DNA of 64,000 nucleotides from positions 1 to 64,000 of the forward strand of contig JASUSP010000001.1 of the NCBI GenBank assembly GCA_030446005.1. The letters run 5' to 3'. How positions within the stretch are numbered: position 1 is the first letter of the stretch; each line of letters opens with the position of its first letter. The stretch comes from Tepidanaerobacteraceae bacterium. Its GTDB lineage: Bacteria > Bacillota > Thermosediminibacteria > Thermosediminibacterales > Thermosediminibacteraceae. Below the pieces are notes generated by a model. It worked only from the letters and a program-made list of their open reading frames with translations, searched no databases and had not been told where the DNA came from. Shown in pieces: positions 9,704 through 17,475 of this stretch. The translations under genes were made by a program, and so were the position numbers.

Positions 9704-10353
9704 GGTATCTTCCTCCCCAACCCGGCAAAAACTACGTTTACTATCCTGTCGAACAACTCATCCCGCTTAGGGCCCGCAAGGTCATAGCAGTTCGTAAGCA
9801 TGATGACGGCCACTCCTTCATCCACGAAGCGGGAAAAACGGGAGACGTAACCTATGGTTCCACCGCTGTGCCATATTTCCTTAACGCCTGCTCTTTCTCC
9901 TATAAACCACCCAAAACCGTAGCCTGTGGAAGTACCATCTCTCAGCACGTGAGGAGTAAAAGCTTCCTTCAAGGTCTCCTTTTTTACCAGCTTTTCCGTA
10001 TAAAGGGCGTTGTGCCATTTGAACAGGTCTTCAACGGTAGATATTATGTTGCCGTCCGCCCACCCCAAAGCCGCGGGGGAAATCGGGGAACCCCCCCCTA
10101 TAGCATCGTCGTAATCCAAAAGGCCTTTTTCCTTCAGCATCATCACGGCCATCGCGGTAAACTGCTTTGTAATGGAAGCTATAATAAACGCCGTATCGGT
10201 GTCGATGGGAATTCCATTTTCAATGTCCGCCATTTCGAAGCCTTTTTTGTAAACAACCTCGCCCCTTCGCCCTATTAACAAGGCCATGCCGGGGGTTTTT
10301 GAGGAAAAGTACTCCCCTGCTATTTCTTCGATTGCTTTTTCATCGACTTTCAC
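9700..10353 (-). pseudogene. Beta-lactamase-family serine hydrolase, internally deleted
   Basis: The N-terminal half carries the SxxK catalytic motif as SITK, and the C-terminal half the HSGG motif and the WADGNIISTVEDLFKW segment seen in class C-like penicillin-binding and peptidase relatives. The middle of the fold, with the YxN tyrosine, is absent: GLLDYDDA is followed at once by SPISPAALGW. The 217-residue length is well below the 320 or more usual for the family. The junction lies at a run of eight G/C bases (10091-10098). The frame stays open, so a truncated protein could be made, but without YxN it should be inactive. Its ATGA overlaps show it was part of the peptide operon, perhaps as a D-peptidase. 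Confidence 0.75.
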
Positions 10354-11315
10354 GATTTCACCTCGCTTATAAGCTTTTCTAATAGCTCCAGGTCCATGTT
10401 ACCCCCAGAAATCACCACACCGACATTCCTGCCTTTGAAACGCTCGCAGTGCTCCATAAGGCACGCCACCCCCACCGCCGCCGACGGTTCCGCCAAAATC
10501 TTTTCCCGGTCGATAAGCTTTATCACGGCTTCTTTTATGGTTTTTTCGGCAACCAGCAGAATATCGTCTATGCACTCTTTCGCCATAATGTAGGGTATCT
10601 CCCCTACGCCACCCACCAGAGCCTCGCAAATTGAAGGTTTGCTCTGATATCTTTCGTATAGTCTACCGTCTCGTAACGATGCCAGCATGGCAGGACAGGC
10701 CTCGGTCTGCACTCCTACAACCTTAATTCCCGGTTTTAGGGCTTTGGCTATTATGCTTATCCCCGTTATCATTCCACCGCCACCGATGGGCACCACCAAC
10801 GTATCAAGGGCGGCATTATCTTCCAGCATCTCAAGGCCTATCGTCCCCTGCCCCGCTATGACCGCCTCATCCGAACAGGGATCTATCCATATCCCCCCAA
10901 GCTCTTTTACTTTTTGTTTTGCCAGGCAAAAGGCCTCGTCGAAATTCTTTCCCGCCACCACCAGTTTCGCCCCATACCTTTTTATCTTTTCTTTCTTGAC
11001 GGCAGGAGTCACCTCCGGCACGTATACCGTGACATTGTTGATTCCAAGAAGACCGGAGACGTAGCTCACCACCGCACCGTGGTTTCCCGAAGAAGCTGTA
11101 ACTATGCCTTTTTGCCTCTCTTCCGGTGCAAGGCAAAGAATTTTATTAACTGCACCCCTTATTTTATAAGCCTTGACCTTCTGCTGGCACTCGAGTTTGA
11201 GGAAAACCTGCCCACCCGTGATGTCGCTTAAAAAGTGGGATTTTTCAAAGGGTGTACGGTACACGTAATTTTTTATTCGCTCCCCTGCCAGAATTACGTC
11301 CTCGGGTCTTATCAT
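10350..11315 (-). CDS. Serine/threonine dehydratase (PLP, TdcB/IlvA catalytic type)
   Basis: This 321-residue fold-type II PLP enzyme would deaminate threonine or serine to a 2-oxo acid and ammonia. The Schiff-base lysine is in KAYKIRGA, the phosphate-binding loop is SSGNHG, and the glycine-rich GGGGMI loop holds the cofactor phosphate. There is no C-terminal ACT regulatory domain, so it is a catabolic-type enzyme rather than biosynthetic IlvA. Relatives with this layout also include serine racemases and hydroxyaspartate dehydratases. It is one of two genes in the peptide cluster without visible damage. It overlaps the following hydrolase gene by four bases. Confidence 0.88.
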   Translation of the reverse strand: MIRPEDVILAGERIKNYVYRTPFEKSHFLSDITGGQVFLKLECQQKVKAYKIRGAVNKILCLAPEERQKGIVTASSGNHGAVVSYVSGLLGINNVTVYVPEVTPAVKKEKIKRYGAKLVVAGKNFDEAFCLAKQKVKELGGIWIDPCSDEAVIAGQGTIGLEMLEDNAALDTLVVPIGGGGMITGISIIAKALKPGIKVVGVQTEACPAMLASLRDGRLYERYQSKPSICEALVGGVGEIPYIMAKECIDDILLVAEKTIKEAVIKLIDREKILAEPSAAVGVACLMEHCERFKGRNVGVVISGGNMDLELLEKLISEVKS

Positions 11316-11385
11316 TTTTACACCAGCCCTTTTTTAGCATATCAGCAATGGGCCCTGCACCTTTTCGGTGCAAGGCCCGCAATGC

Positions 11386-12218
11386 TCAATCGATTTTATC
11401 GGCGTCGTTCAAAAATATCCTTTCGTCGATGCTAACCTTCACTCCTGTTACCGACTTTCGAACGGCTATGTGTTGATATTCGGAAAAAAGAGGTACCACC
11501 GGCAATTCCGAGAGTATTTTTTCCTGTATTTCATTGTATTTGTCAGTTCTCTGATTCATGTCCCTAAAATATACCGCGCATCTTCGAGCAATCTATCCCA
11601 TTCCTTATTTATCCAGGGTGCTTTCGAACTGCTGCTGAAATTGTAGTACAGGATATCAGGGTCGTTCCACCAGTATGACCGCATGGCAAGCTGAAAATCA
11701 TGGTCCTGGATGGCCTGCTTTATATACTTTGATTCATATTCCCTCAACTCCAGATTTATTCCGATTTGTTTTAGCTGGGCCTGGATTACAGGGGCCGCCT
11801 GTTTAAGCATGGGAAAATCGAGCGCCACCATCATGGTAAGCGAAAGAGGTTTTCCGTTTTTCTCGAGAATTCCATCGCCATCCGTATCCTTATATCCGGC
11901 TTGAGCCAGCAGGTCTTTGGCCTTATCCTGATCGTAGCCGTACCTCGCCTTGAGCTCCATTTCCTTCTTTTTGTCGTAACAAAGCTGGGCAGGCGATAGG
12001 AGGCCGTACTTGGGAAGCACCGCCCCTTTTAGCACATCTTTTATCTCATCTTTGTTTATAGCAAGGGCAATGGCAGTCCTCACCTTTATATCGTCGAGAG
12101 GCTCGGCCTTGGTATTCATGGCAATGTAGCTTATGCCGGGCTGGACAATTGCAATCGGAGAAAAAAAAGACCGCTTTTTTTGCGTGCTATGATATGCTCC
12201 CATTGGGAGTTCATGCAC
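11386..12218 (-). pseudogene. Peptide ABC transporter substrate-binding protein, remnant
   Basis: Only the C-terminal lobe of an SBP_bac_5 (DppA/OppA-like) protein remains, from GISYIAMNTKAEPLDD and RTAIALAINKDEIKD onward. The first 25 residues of the open frame (MHELPMGAYHSTQKKR) do not fit the family and derive from a hairpin sequence at 12166-12235. The signal peptide and N-terminal lobe are gone. A frameshift near 11570 interrupts the tail: after ARYILGT the reading resumes in another frame as RDMNQRTDKYNEIQEKI and ends at 11386. The full protein would have had about 500 residues or more. It was probably the first gene of the peptide operon. Confidence 0.8.
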
Positions 12219-12235
12219 CCCAAAAGCGGTCTTTG
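12166..12235. repeat. Long-loop inverted repeat at the truncated end of the binding-protein gene
   Basis: Two perfect 13-base arms, AAAGACCGCTTTT and AAAAGCGGTCTTT, flank about 42 bases that themselves contain CTCCC/GGGAG arms. Read on the minus strand the outer hairpin ends in a run of T, so it could act as a terminator. It sits exactly where the binding-protein gene loses its N-terminal half. That position suggests a leftover end of an inserted element or the scar of a deletion. I do not recognise the element. Confidence 0.5.
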
Positions 12236-12390
12236 TTTATAAACCGGGCAAGCTATTTACCAAACGCTTAACGCGGTGTCTTTTTTAGTATTAGTATCAA
12301 TTTGACACAGACATGGTACTGCCAAACTTTCACCATTTCCCGGCCCGGTCTAATAAAATATAAAAAGCCTATTTTCACGGAGGTGATAAA

Positions 12391-12930
12391 GTGGAATCCG
12401 GCATTGCCATTGCCGTTTCGGCCCACGGATACGGCGACGAAGAAGCCTTTGACTTCCGCGCCCATAAAACAGGACACCTGGTGATAAAGCCCCGGAGCGG
12501 AAAGGAATTCTTGGAAATGCTCACGAATGTCTCCAGGTCTTCAGGGGCCATAAATCTAGTAAAAGTGTTCACCCACTCCTACCCGCGGGGGATTATAATG
12601 ACCAACTGGAGCGGCTTTTACGACGAGCCCGGGCCCGAAGATACCAACATGGCCGCATATATAATCGACCTTGCAGAACGTATTGAAAACGGAAAAATAA
12701 TATTTTCTCCCAATCCCAGCTGGATGCTCTTTGGCTGCAACCTGGCAGGCCGTTTTTCCGAAAAACTTTCCCTTGCGGTTTCCGGCACCGTCATAGCTCC
12801 TCGAGGGGATAGCTTCCCGGAAATCGTGGGAAACCGCGAAAGCGGGGCATTCATCGCCGTATCCCGATGGGAGGTCTTCATAAAAGGCAAATACGCCTAC
12901 AGCGCCGGAAAAAGGCTGAAAGCTTGGTAA
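12391..12930 (+). CDS. Small stand-alone protein with possible caspase-like (DUF4347/CHAT-type) fold
   Basis: This 179-residue soluble protein starts with GTG seven bases after GGAGG. It has no signal peptide. A strand ending in FTHSYPRG puts a histidine at 62, and a second strand ends in LFGCNLAG with a cysteine at 116, followed by a helix and SGTVIAPRG. A histidine after one strand and a cysteine after a later one, in the form GCN-x-A, is the pattern of the caspase-like DUF4347 and CHAT families. Peptidase activity is inference only. An aspartate- and proline-rich loop lies between the two motifs. It is separated from the next gene by about 100 bp and may be transcribed alone. Confidence 0.55.
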   Translation: MESGIAIAVSAHGYGDEEAFDFRAHKTGHLVIKPRSGKEFLEMLTNVSRSSGAINLVKVFTHSYPRGIIMTNWSGFYDEPGPEDTNMAAYIIDLAERIENGKIIFSPNPSWMLFGCNLAGRFSEKLSLAVSGTVIAPRGDSFPEIVGNRESGAFIAVSRWEVFIKGKYAYSAGKRLKAW

Positions 12931-13033
12931 TTTTAAGTAATGTGCAAGCTTTGGTCTAGATAGCACCGCCTTTTTTTATTATAATAAAACCTGTAACCCT
13001 ACAATATTTTTAACAGCAGCAAGGAGGAATGCG

Positions 13034-13396
13034 ATGTTCTTTTTCGGTATTTTCGGAATTCAGGACAGGGAAAAGGTAATAAGAGATTTCGATGCAGCAG
13101 TATGTCCGTCTTGCGGCAGGCTTTCCAGGGCCGAACTTATAGAAGTTCTCACCTACTTCCACTTTTTTTTCATTCCCCTGTTTCAGTGGAACAGGAGGTA
13201 TTTTGTAAAATTCCGGTGCTGTCCTGCCGTTTATGCGGTGGATAAGGAATATGCCGAAGAACTAAAAAGAGGGGCCGACCTGGATGTCGCCCGGCTCCAC
13301 AAGATTTTCGGCCACGGAAGCTACTGCCCGGAATGCGGAAGTTTTGTCGACCCCTCCTTCAATTTTTGTCCTTATTGCGGAAGAAGGCTTAATTAG
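13034..13396 (+). CDS. Zinc-ribbon protein
   Basis: The 120-residue protein carries an N-terminal CPSCG, a middle RCCP, and a C-terminal CPECG plus CPYCG pair, i.e. cysteine knuckles able to bind one or two zinc ions. A hydrophobic aromatic stretch (TYFHFFFIPLFQW) lies between them and may be a membrane-contact or core segment. Similar short zinc-ribbon proteins are common in Firmicutes, mostly without known role. The start follows AAGGAGG. Its last four bases overlap the end of dapB on the other strand, so the two genes converge without a terminator between them. Confidence 0.75.
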   Translation: MFFFGIFGIQDREKVIRDFDAAVCPSCGRLSRAELIEVLTYFHFFFIPLFQWNRRYFVKFRCCPAVYAVDKEYAEELKRGADLDVARLHKIFGHGSYCPECGSFVDPSFNFCPYCGRRLN

Positions 13397-14148
13397 CCGT
13401 TTAGACTGTCTGCAAGGTCCTTCATCGTGTAGTAGCCCGGCGCCTTTTCCACTATAAACCTAGCGGCCCTCAGCGCACCCGCTGCCAAAACTTTTCTTGA
13501 CGTCACCACATGACTTAACTCTATAGTCTCATCCTCGCCCCCAAAAATCACCCGGTGTTCCCCTACAAGATTTCCGGCCCTGATGGAATGAATGCCTATT
13601 TCGTTTTTATCCCTCTTTTTCCTCTTTTCGACCCTGCTGTAAACGAATTCGGCCCCACTTCTAACTTCCTTTATGGCCTCGGCCAGCATAATGGCCGTTC
13701 CGCTGGGGGCGTCTATTTTCTGGTTGTGATGCCTTTCAACTATTTCAACGTCGAAATCGGATAAAACGCGGGCCAGTTGCTTGGAAATCGTTACCATGAG
13801 GAATACCCCTAATGACATATTTTGTGAAACAAAAACCGGTATCGTTTTTGCAGCATCCTGCACCATCAGTCTATGGCTTTCTTCGAGGCCCGTAGTCCCT
13901 ATCACCACCGGTATGCGGCGCGACAGAGCATATTTTAGCAAACTGCCAAGCGCCTCAGGATTGGAAAAATCCACTATTACGTCGGCTTTTTCCTCTATTT
14001 TGAATATGCTGTCGTAAATGGGAAAATCCCCCGTCTCCTCGAGTACGTCAACACCCGCAATTATTTCCATGTCCTTTTGTGATTTTACGAGTTCCGCTAT
14101 AGTCCTTCCCATTTTTCCCCGTGCGCCGTTTAAGATAATCTTTATCAT
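13393..14148 (-). CDS. dapB: 4-hydroxy-tetrahydrodipicolinate reductase
   Basis: DapB reduces the cyclic product of DapA with NAD(P)H on the way to meso-diaminopimelate and lysine, serving both wall and protein synthesis. The 251 residues include the N-terminal nucleotide loop GARGKMGR, VGTTGL, and the substrate-binding and catalytic segment ERHHNQKIDAPSGTA with its His pair and Lys. The length is normal. It stands alone, away from other lysine genes, and converges with the zinc-ribbon gene. No lysine riboswitch is visible in the short upstream stretch. Confidence 0.96.
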   Translation of the reverse strand: MIKIILNGARGKMGRTIAELVKSQKDMEIIAGVDVLEETGDFPIYDSIFKIEEKADVIVDFSNPEALGSLLKYALSRRIPVVIGTTGLEESHRLMVQDAAKTIPVFVSQNMSLGVFLMVTISKQLARVLSDFDVEIVERHHNQKIDAPSGTAIMLAEAIKEVRSGAEFVYSRVEKRKKRDKNEIGIHSIRAGNLVGEHRVIFGGEDETIELSHVVTSRKVLAAGALRAARFIVEKAPGYYTMKDLADSLNG

Positions 14149-14230
14149 AAAAAGTCCCCCCTTATGGTATGATTGGAAAATACGTTAGTTAATTATTCTA
14201 TTGAAATTTTTAAAGTTCCTGCTGAAAATA

Positions 14231-14263
14231 AAAAAGCCTCCCTTACAAAAGGAAAGCTTTTTT
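14231..14263 (-). terminator. Rho-independent terminator after the 67-residue gene
   Basis: AAAAAGC and GCTTTTTT arms, with CCTT/AAGG inside, form a hairpin followed on the minus strand by a T-rich tract. It lies between the small hypothetical gene and dapB, so dapB should have its own promoter. Confidence 0.75.
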
Positions 14264-14279
14264 ATCATCCTTTTTTCAT

Positions 14280-14483
14280 TTATTTTATCATATAATAAAA
14301 AGATTCGAGTTCTTCGCTGTCGGCTCGCGGAAGCTTCACCTTTAACTCCTGAATAACCTCGTCGTCAACCTGGATAAATTTGTCACCCAACAGGCGAGCG
14401 CATATGTTGATGCTGGCCAGGGAATTTTTATGGTGGGTCACAAAGTCCAATATTTCCTCTATCTGCTTCTGCCGTTCGTCCAC
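14280..14483 (-). CDS. Small hypothetical protein
   Basis: This 67-residue protein is predicted helical and acidic (MDERQKQIEEILDFV). The GTG start is set by GGAGGT eight bases upstream. The good ribosome site and a terminator right after the stop support a real gene. It has no motif I recognise. It lies just downstream of birA and may be its operon partner. Confidence 0.6.
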   Translation of the reverse strand: MDERQKQIEEILDFVTHHKNSLASINICARLLGDKFIQVDDEVIQELKVKLPRADSEELESFYYMIK

Positions 14484-14526
14484 CCAAATGCACCTCCATT
14501 ATTATTGTGAGCCCGAAAACCTCTAT

Positions 14527-15507
14527 TTATTCCCTGAGCGACACATCGCCGCTCAAAACCCTTTCCACCGTGCCTCCATCGGTTTTAACCAGCAACGCGC
14601 CATCATCGTCCACATCCAGGGCCAATCCTTCCAGTTCGGAATTCCTGCCGATTATCCTGACTCGCCTCCCCAGGTTGCAGGAAAGCTGCCTCCATTCCTC
14701 CAGTACCTTTCCAAACTCGCCGTCTTCAAGGTATCTGTAGAATACCTCAAATTGCGAAAGAAATTCGGTTAAAATTTTCAATCGCTCGACATTCTTTCCG
14801 GACACAAGTTTCAACGACGTGGCCGTTTCTTTAATTTCCGCCGGAAAATCCGTGTTATTCACATTGACACCTATGCCTGTTACCACAAAATTGATACTGT
14901 CCATGTCGGCGCTCATTTCCGTCAAAATCCCAGCCACCTTTTTGCCCTCCACCAGAAGGTCGTTCGGCCATTTTATCCAGCAATCTATTCCGGCGACTTT
15001 CCTTATCGCTTTTGCAGCCGCTACCGCACAGGTCATGGTAATCCGGGGTGCTTCGTAGGGTTCCAGTGAAGGCCTTAGAATTATTGACAACCATATTCCT
15101 TCCCGGGGCGGTGATACCCACCTCCTTCCCAGCCTCCCTTTTCCTCCCGTCTGCTCTTCCGCAATCACCAGCGTCCCGTGGGGTGCCCCATTCTGAGCCA
15201 ACTTTTTTGCTTCATCGTTGGTGGAACCTATCGAAGGGTAATAGTAAATTTTGCGGGCCAGGAATTCGAGGCGGCTATTTTGTATAATCTCTTCTGGCAA
15301 AAGCAAATCCGGCGACTTTTTCAGACAATATCCCACCCTCGGCACCGAATCTATTTCGTATCCTAGCTTTCTTAAATGGTTTACCTGCTTCCATACGGCG
15401 GTGCGGCTGACACCGAATTTTTCGCTTATTTCTTCGCCTGAAACGTAATTGCCCTTTTTCGAAAGAAATAGCAGCAAAAGCTCATTTAGGGAACCGTCTT
15501 TCATCAT
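14527..15507 (-). CDS. birA: Biotin operon repressor and biotin-protein ligase
   Basis: The bifunctional form is indicated by an N-terminal winged helix (about 1-65, SGEEISEKFGVSRTAVWK) that would bind biotin operators, followed by the ligase core. The core has SIGSTNDEAK, the biotinyl-AMP loop EEQTGGKGRLGRRW, and WIKWPNDLLV. The small SH3-like C-terminal domain is present. It attaches biotin to acyl-CoA carboxylase carriers and, when these are full, should repress biotin genes. No biotin genes are in the window. The 326-residue length is normal. Confidence 0.95.
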   Translation of the reverse strand: MMKDGSLNELLLLFLSKKGNYVSGEEISEKFGVSRTAVWKQVNHLRKLGYEIDSVPRVGYCLKKSPDLLLPEEIIQNSRLEFLARKIYYYPSIGSTNDEAKKLAQNGAPHGTLVIAEEQTGGKGRLGRRWVSPPREGIWLSIILRPSLEPYEAPRITMTCAVAAAKAIRKVAGIDCWIKWPNDLLVEGKKVAGILTEMSADMDSINFVVTGIGVNVNNTDFPAEIKETATSLKLVSGKNVERLKILTEFLSQFEVFYRYLEDGEFGKVLEEWRQLSCNLGRRVRIIGRNSELEGLALDVDDDGALLVKTDGGTVERVLSGDVSLRE

Positions 15508-15583
15508 GGCAAAAATCCACCTTTTTCCAAAGCTATTTTAAGCTACTTATAGTTTAATTTACCCGCTCATTTGTGTCAATGTC

Positions 15584-15615
15584 AAAAAGCCTGCCGGATT
15601 AAACTCCGGCAGGCT
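15584..15615 (-). terminator. Strong rho-independent terminator after the OsmC-like gene
   Basis: AGCCTGCCGGA pairs perfectly with TCCGGCAGGCT over 11 bp with a short loop. On the minus strand it is followed by five T. It sits just past the stop of the OsmC-like gene and separates it from birA. Confidence 0.88.
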
Positions 15616-15629
15616 CCTGATTTTGAATC

Positions 15630-16070
15630 TTATTTTTCGATAACCATATCGCCGTTTACTGGAACACCTTTCAAAGTATCCTTTACAGGGCATCTTTCCT
15701 GTATGAGCTCGAAAAGTTTTTTTACGTTTTCCTCCGGGGAATCGGAAACTATGTGCATTTTGTACCGTATCTCGGAAAAACCTTTCCTTACGTTCGGATT
15801 TCTCCCCAGAAAACCGTCCGGGTCCAGGTCTCCTTCAAGGTCTACGGAAAATCCTTTCAACTCCACGCCGCACATCGGAGCGAAGGCACTGGCCACAATG
15901 GCCATGCATCCTCCTAGAGAACACAGGAGCATCTCAACGGGATTCATAGCGGTATCGGTCCCGCCGAGGTCTTTAGGTTCGTCAACGGTAACCTTAAATC
16001 CCCTGGCGGTTCCTTCGGCTACCATTCCGCCCTTCCACTCCGTTTTAGCTTTGAAGGTCACTTTCGCCAT
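15630..16070 (-). CDS. OsmC-family peroxide-reducing or redox protein
   Basis: The protein fits the OsmC/Ohr-like family of thiol-dependent peroxidases. It has the central GGTDTAMNPVEMLLCSLGGC segment with one conserved cysteine, and a second in ERCPVKDTL near the end, as expected for the redox pair. The start chosen is the ATG of MAKVTF at 16070, six bases behind GGGAGG. An upstream in-frame ATG at 16175 would add 35 residues that do not fit the family. The resulting 146 residues are the usual length. It appears to be a single-gene unit with its own terminator. Confidence 0.85.
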   Translation of the reverse strand: MAKVTFKAKTEWKGGMVAEGTARGFKVTVDEPKDLGGTDTAMNPVEMLLCSLGGCMAIVASAFAPMCGVELKGFSVDLEGDLDPDGFLGRNPNVRKGFSEIRYKMHIVSDSPEENVKKLFELIQERCPVKDTLKGVPVNGDMVIEK

Positions 16071-16283
16071 AACGATACCTCCCGGTCTAAAATTGATTCC
16101 TCTTAAAAGGTTTCGGTCACCGTAAAAGGCGAATGCAATTTTTGTGCCACCCATCACAATGCCTTCCGACGGCAATTTTCACATTTAAAGTGTTTAATTT
16201 TACGTACGGTGTCTTTTATCTTACACACTCATCGCTCATCCTTGGCATCGTCCATGTAATACTTAGTCCTTGTCTTTTCGTTA

Positions 16284-16487
16284 TCACTCTTTTTCCTTTT
16301 TCTCCGGGTTTTTTACGGTCAAATTGTTAGGAGGCGTCTTCATAGGGTTTTCAATTTCGAATTCTCGGGAAAGCTCGTATTTTTCCGGTCTTTCGTCCTC
16401 GAAAAGCTCGCCTTTAAACCTCCTTCTATCCAATGGCGGCACCAGCTTTCCTTTCGATTCTCTCCCGTTCTTCCGAACACTTCCCAT
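16284..16487 (-). CDS. Small basic hypothetical protein
   Basis: This possible 67-residue product is charged and proline-containing (KLVPPLDRRRFKGELFED), with no hydrophobic stretch. The ATG at 16487 follows GGGGGAAAG at a suitable distance; the frame is open further upstream to 16559. There is no recognised family. Support is limited to the ribosome site and coherent amino acid composition. The region from it to the OsmC start (16071-16283) shows nothing else. Confidence 0.35.
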   Translation of the reverse strand: MGSVRKNGRESKGKLVPPLDRRRFKGELFEDERPEKYELSREFEIENPMKTPPNNLTVKNPEKKEKE

Positions 16488-16561
16488 TCGCACTTTCCCC
16501 CTTTTTTTTGTCTTCAATCTTAGTATCTTCAATTGCAGCGATCGATATTTATGAATCAATT

Positions 16562-16588
16562 AAAAAAGCCCCTTCAAGGGGCTTTTTT
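16562..16588. terminator. Bidirectional terminator overlapping the end of the macro-domain gene
   Basis: AAAAAAGCCCC and GGGGCTTTTTT form a perfect 11-bp stem with a five-base loop, flanked by A and T runs on both strands. The stop codon of the macro-domain gene (16574-16576) lies inside the loop, so the last codons also encode the hairpin. Confidence 0.9.
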
Positions 16589-17068
16589 CAATTCCTCTTC
16601 CAGGTATTTTATGAACTCACCGCTCACGTCCATCACCGTAATGTCTATATCCTTTACATCACCGAGAACTTCCTTATAAACTCTTGCCACATCCTTTTTG
16701 GGGACGCCTCCGACGCCTGTAGCCAGCGCCGGCAGAACCATGGATTTAACTTTCATTTCCCGGGCTTTCTCGAGGAGCGACTGAAGGCATTTCCTTACTA
16801 TTTCTACGCTGGACGGCTCCGCCGGCCTCTTCATGGTCACTGCGTGAAAGATGTACTTGGCTTTCAATCCACCGGCGGTGGTAACGTAAACGTCTCCCGG
16901 CCGGGGGTCGAGCTGGCTGCAGACCCTTATGGCTTCGTCTTCAATCACTTTCCCGCCGGCTTTCTTTATTGCCAGGGCTACGCCGCCGCCCATGGGTCCG
17001 ATGCCGTTTGCCGCATTTACTATAACGTCGGCCTCGGCCTTCGTTATGTCTCCCATGACAAGCTTCAT
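16574..17068 (-). CDS. Macro-domain protein (ADP-ribose or O-acetyl-ADP-ribose binding)
   Basis: The protein is a single macro domain. DVIVNAANGIGPMGGGVALAI is the ADP-ribose loop, and LPALATGVGGVPKKDVA is the second phosphate loop. Relatives deacetylate O-acetyl-ADP-ribose or remove ADP-ribose from proteins. The start is placed at the ATG of MKLVMGD (17068), six bases behind GGGGTG; eight further residues are possible upstream. It lies 17 bp after a small gene of unknown function and is probably cotranscribed with it. That partner is the only hint of its substrate. Confidence 0.85.
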   Translation of the reverse strand: MKLVMGDITKAEADVIVNAANGIGPMGGGVALAIKKAGGKVIEDEAIRVCSQLDPRPGDVYVTTAGGLKAKYIFHAVTMKRPAEPSSVEIVRKCLQSLLEKAREMKVKSMVLPALATGVGGVPKKDVARVYKEVLGDVKDIDITVMDVSGEFIKYLEEELKKAP

Positions 17069-17085
17069 TTTATCACCCCTTCGAC

Positions 17086-17394
17086 CTAACATTTTGCAAG
17101 TTCGGACAGCTCTTCCAGTTTCTTTTTCCAGTAATCCCTCTTAGCTTTCAATTCCCCTATTAACTTCAGGTCGTGCTCGATGCAAAGTCCTTCCTGGACC
17201 CTGTTTTCGGCAAAATGAATGGCCTCATCAAAAGTTTCAAGAGCTCTTTTAAATAAATCTTCGGCATAACAAGCTCTCTCCCTTTCGTGAGGCCAGGTGG
17301 ATTTTTTTGAATCCCTTATGACTGCTTTTAAAACATCGAAGAACTTTTCCCCCTCCGTGTAAAGATTTATGGAAAAATCAAGATGGTTGATCAT
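17086..17394 (-). CDS. Helical hypothetical protein beside the macro-domain gene
   Basis: This 102-residue helical protein has several charged segments (LKAKRDYWKKKLEELSELA), three cysteines, and several tryptophan and histidine residues. I do not recognise the family. Helical content and the DSKK-STWPHERERACYAEDLFKRA region resemble four-helix or HEPN-like bundles only in a general way. The tight spacing to the macro-domain gene suggests a two-gene operon. Confidence 0.6.
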   Translation of the reverse strand: MINHLDFSINLYTEGEKFFDVLKAVIRDSKKSTWPHERERACYAEDLFKRALETFDEAIHFAENRVQEGLCIEHDLKLIGELKAKRDYWKKKLEELSELAKC

Positions 17395-17475
17395 TTTAAA
17401 ACCTCCCGGCCGCTTTTATTTTATAATTTCCACAAAACTTTCAAAATTCCTCCTCGTTTTCAAAAAATATATTTC

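Noticed and set aside
13034-13396. Zinc-ribbon protein as a caspase-system partner
   Set aside because: It follows the caspase-like gene in the same direction, but a gap of about 100 bp with T-rich sequence separates them and its own ribosome site is strong; no evidence of joint function.
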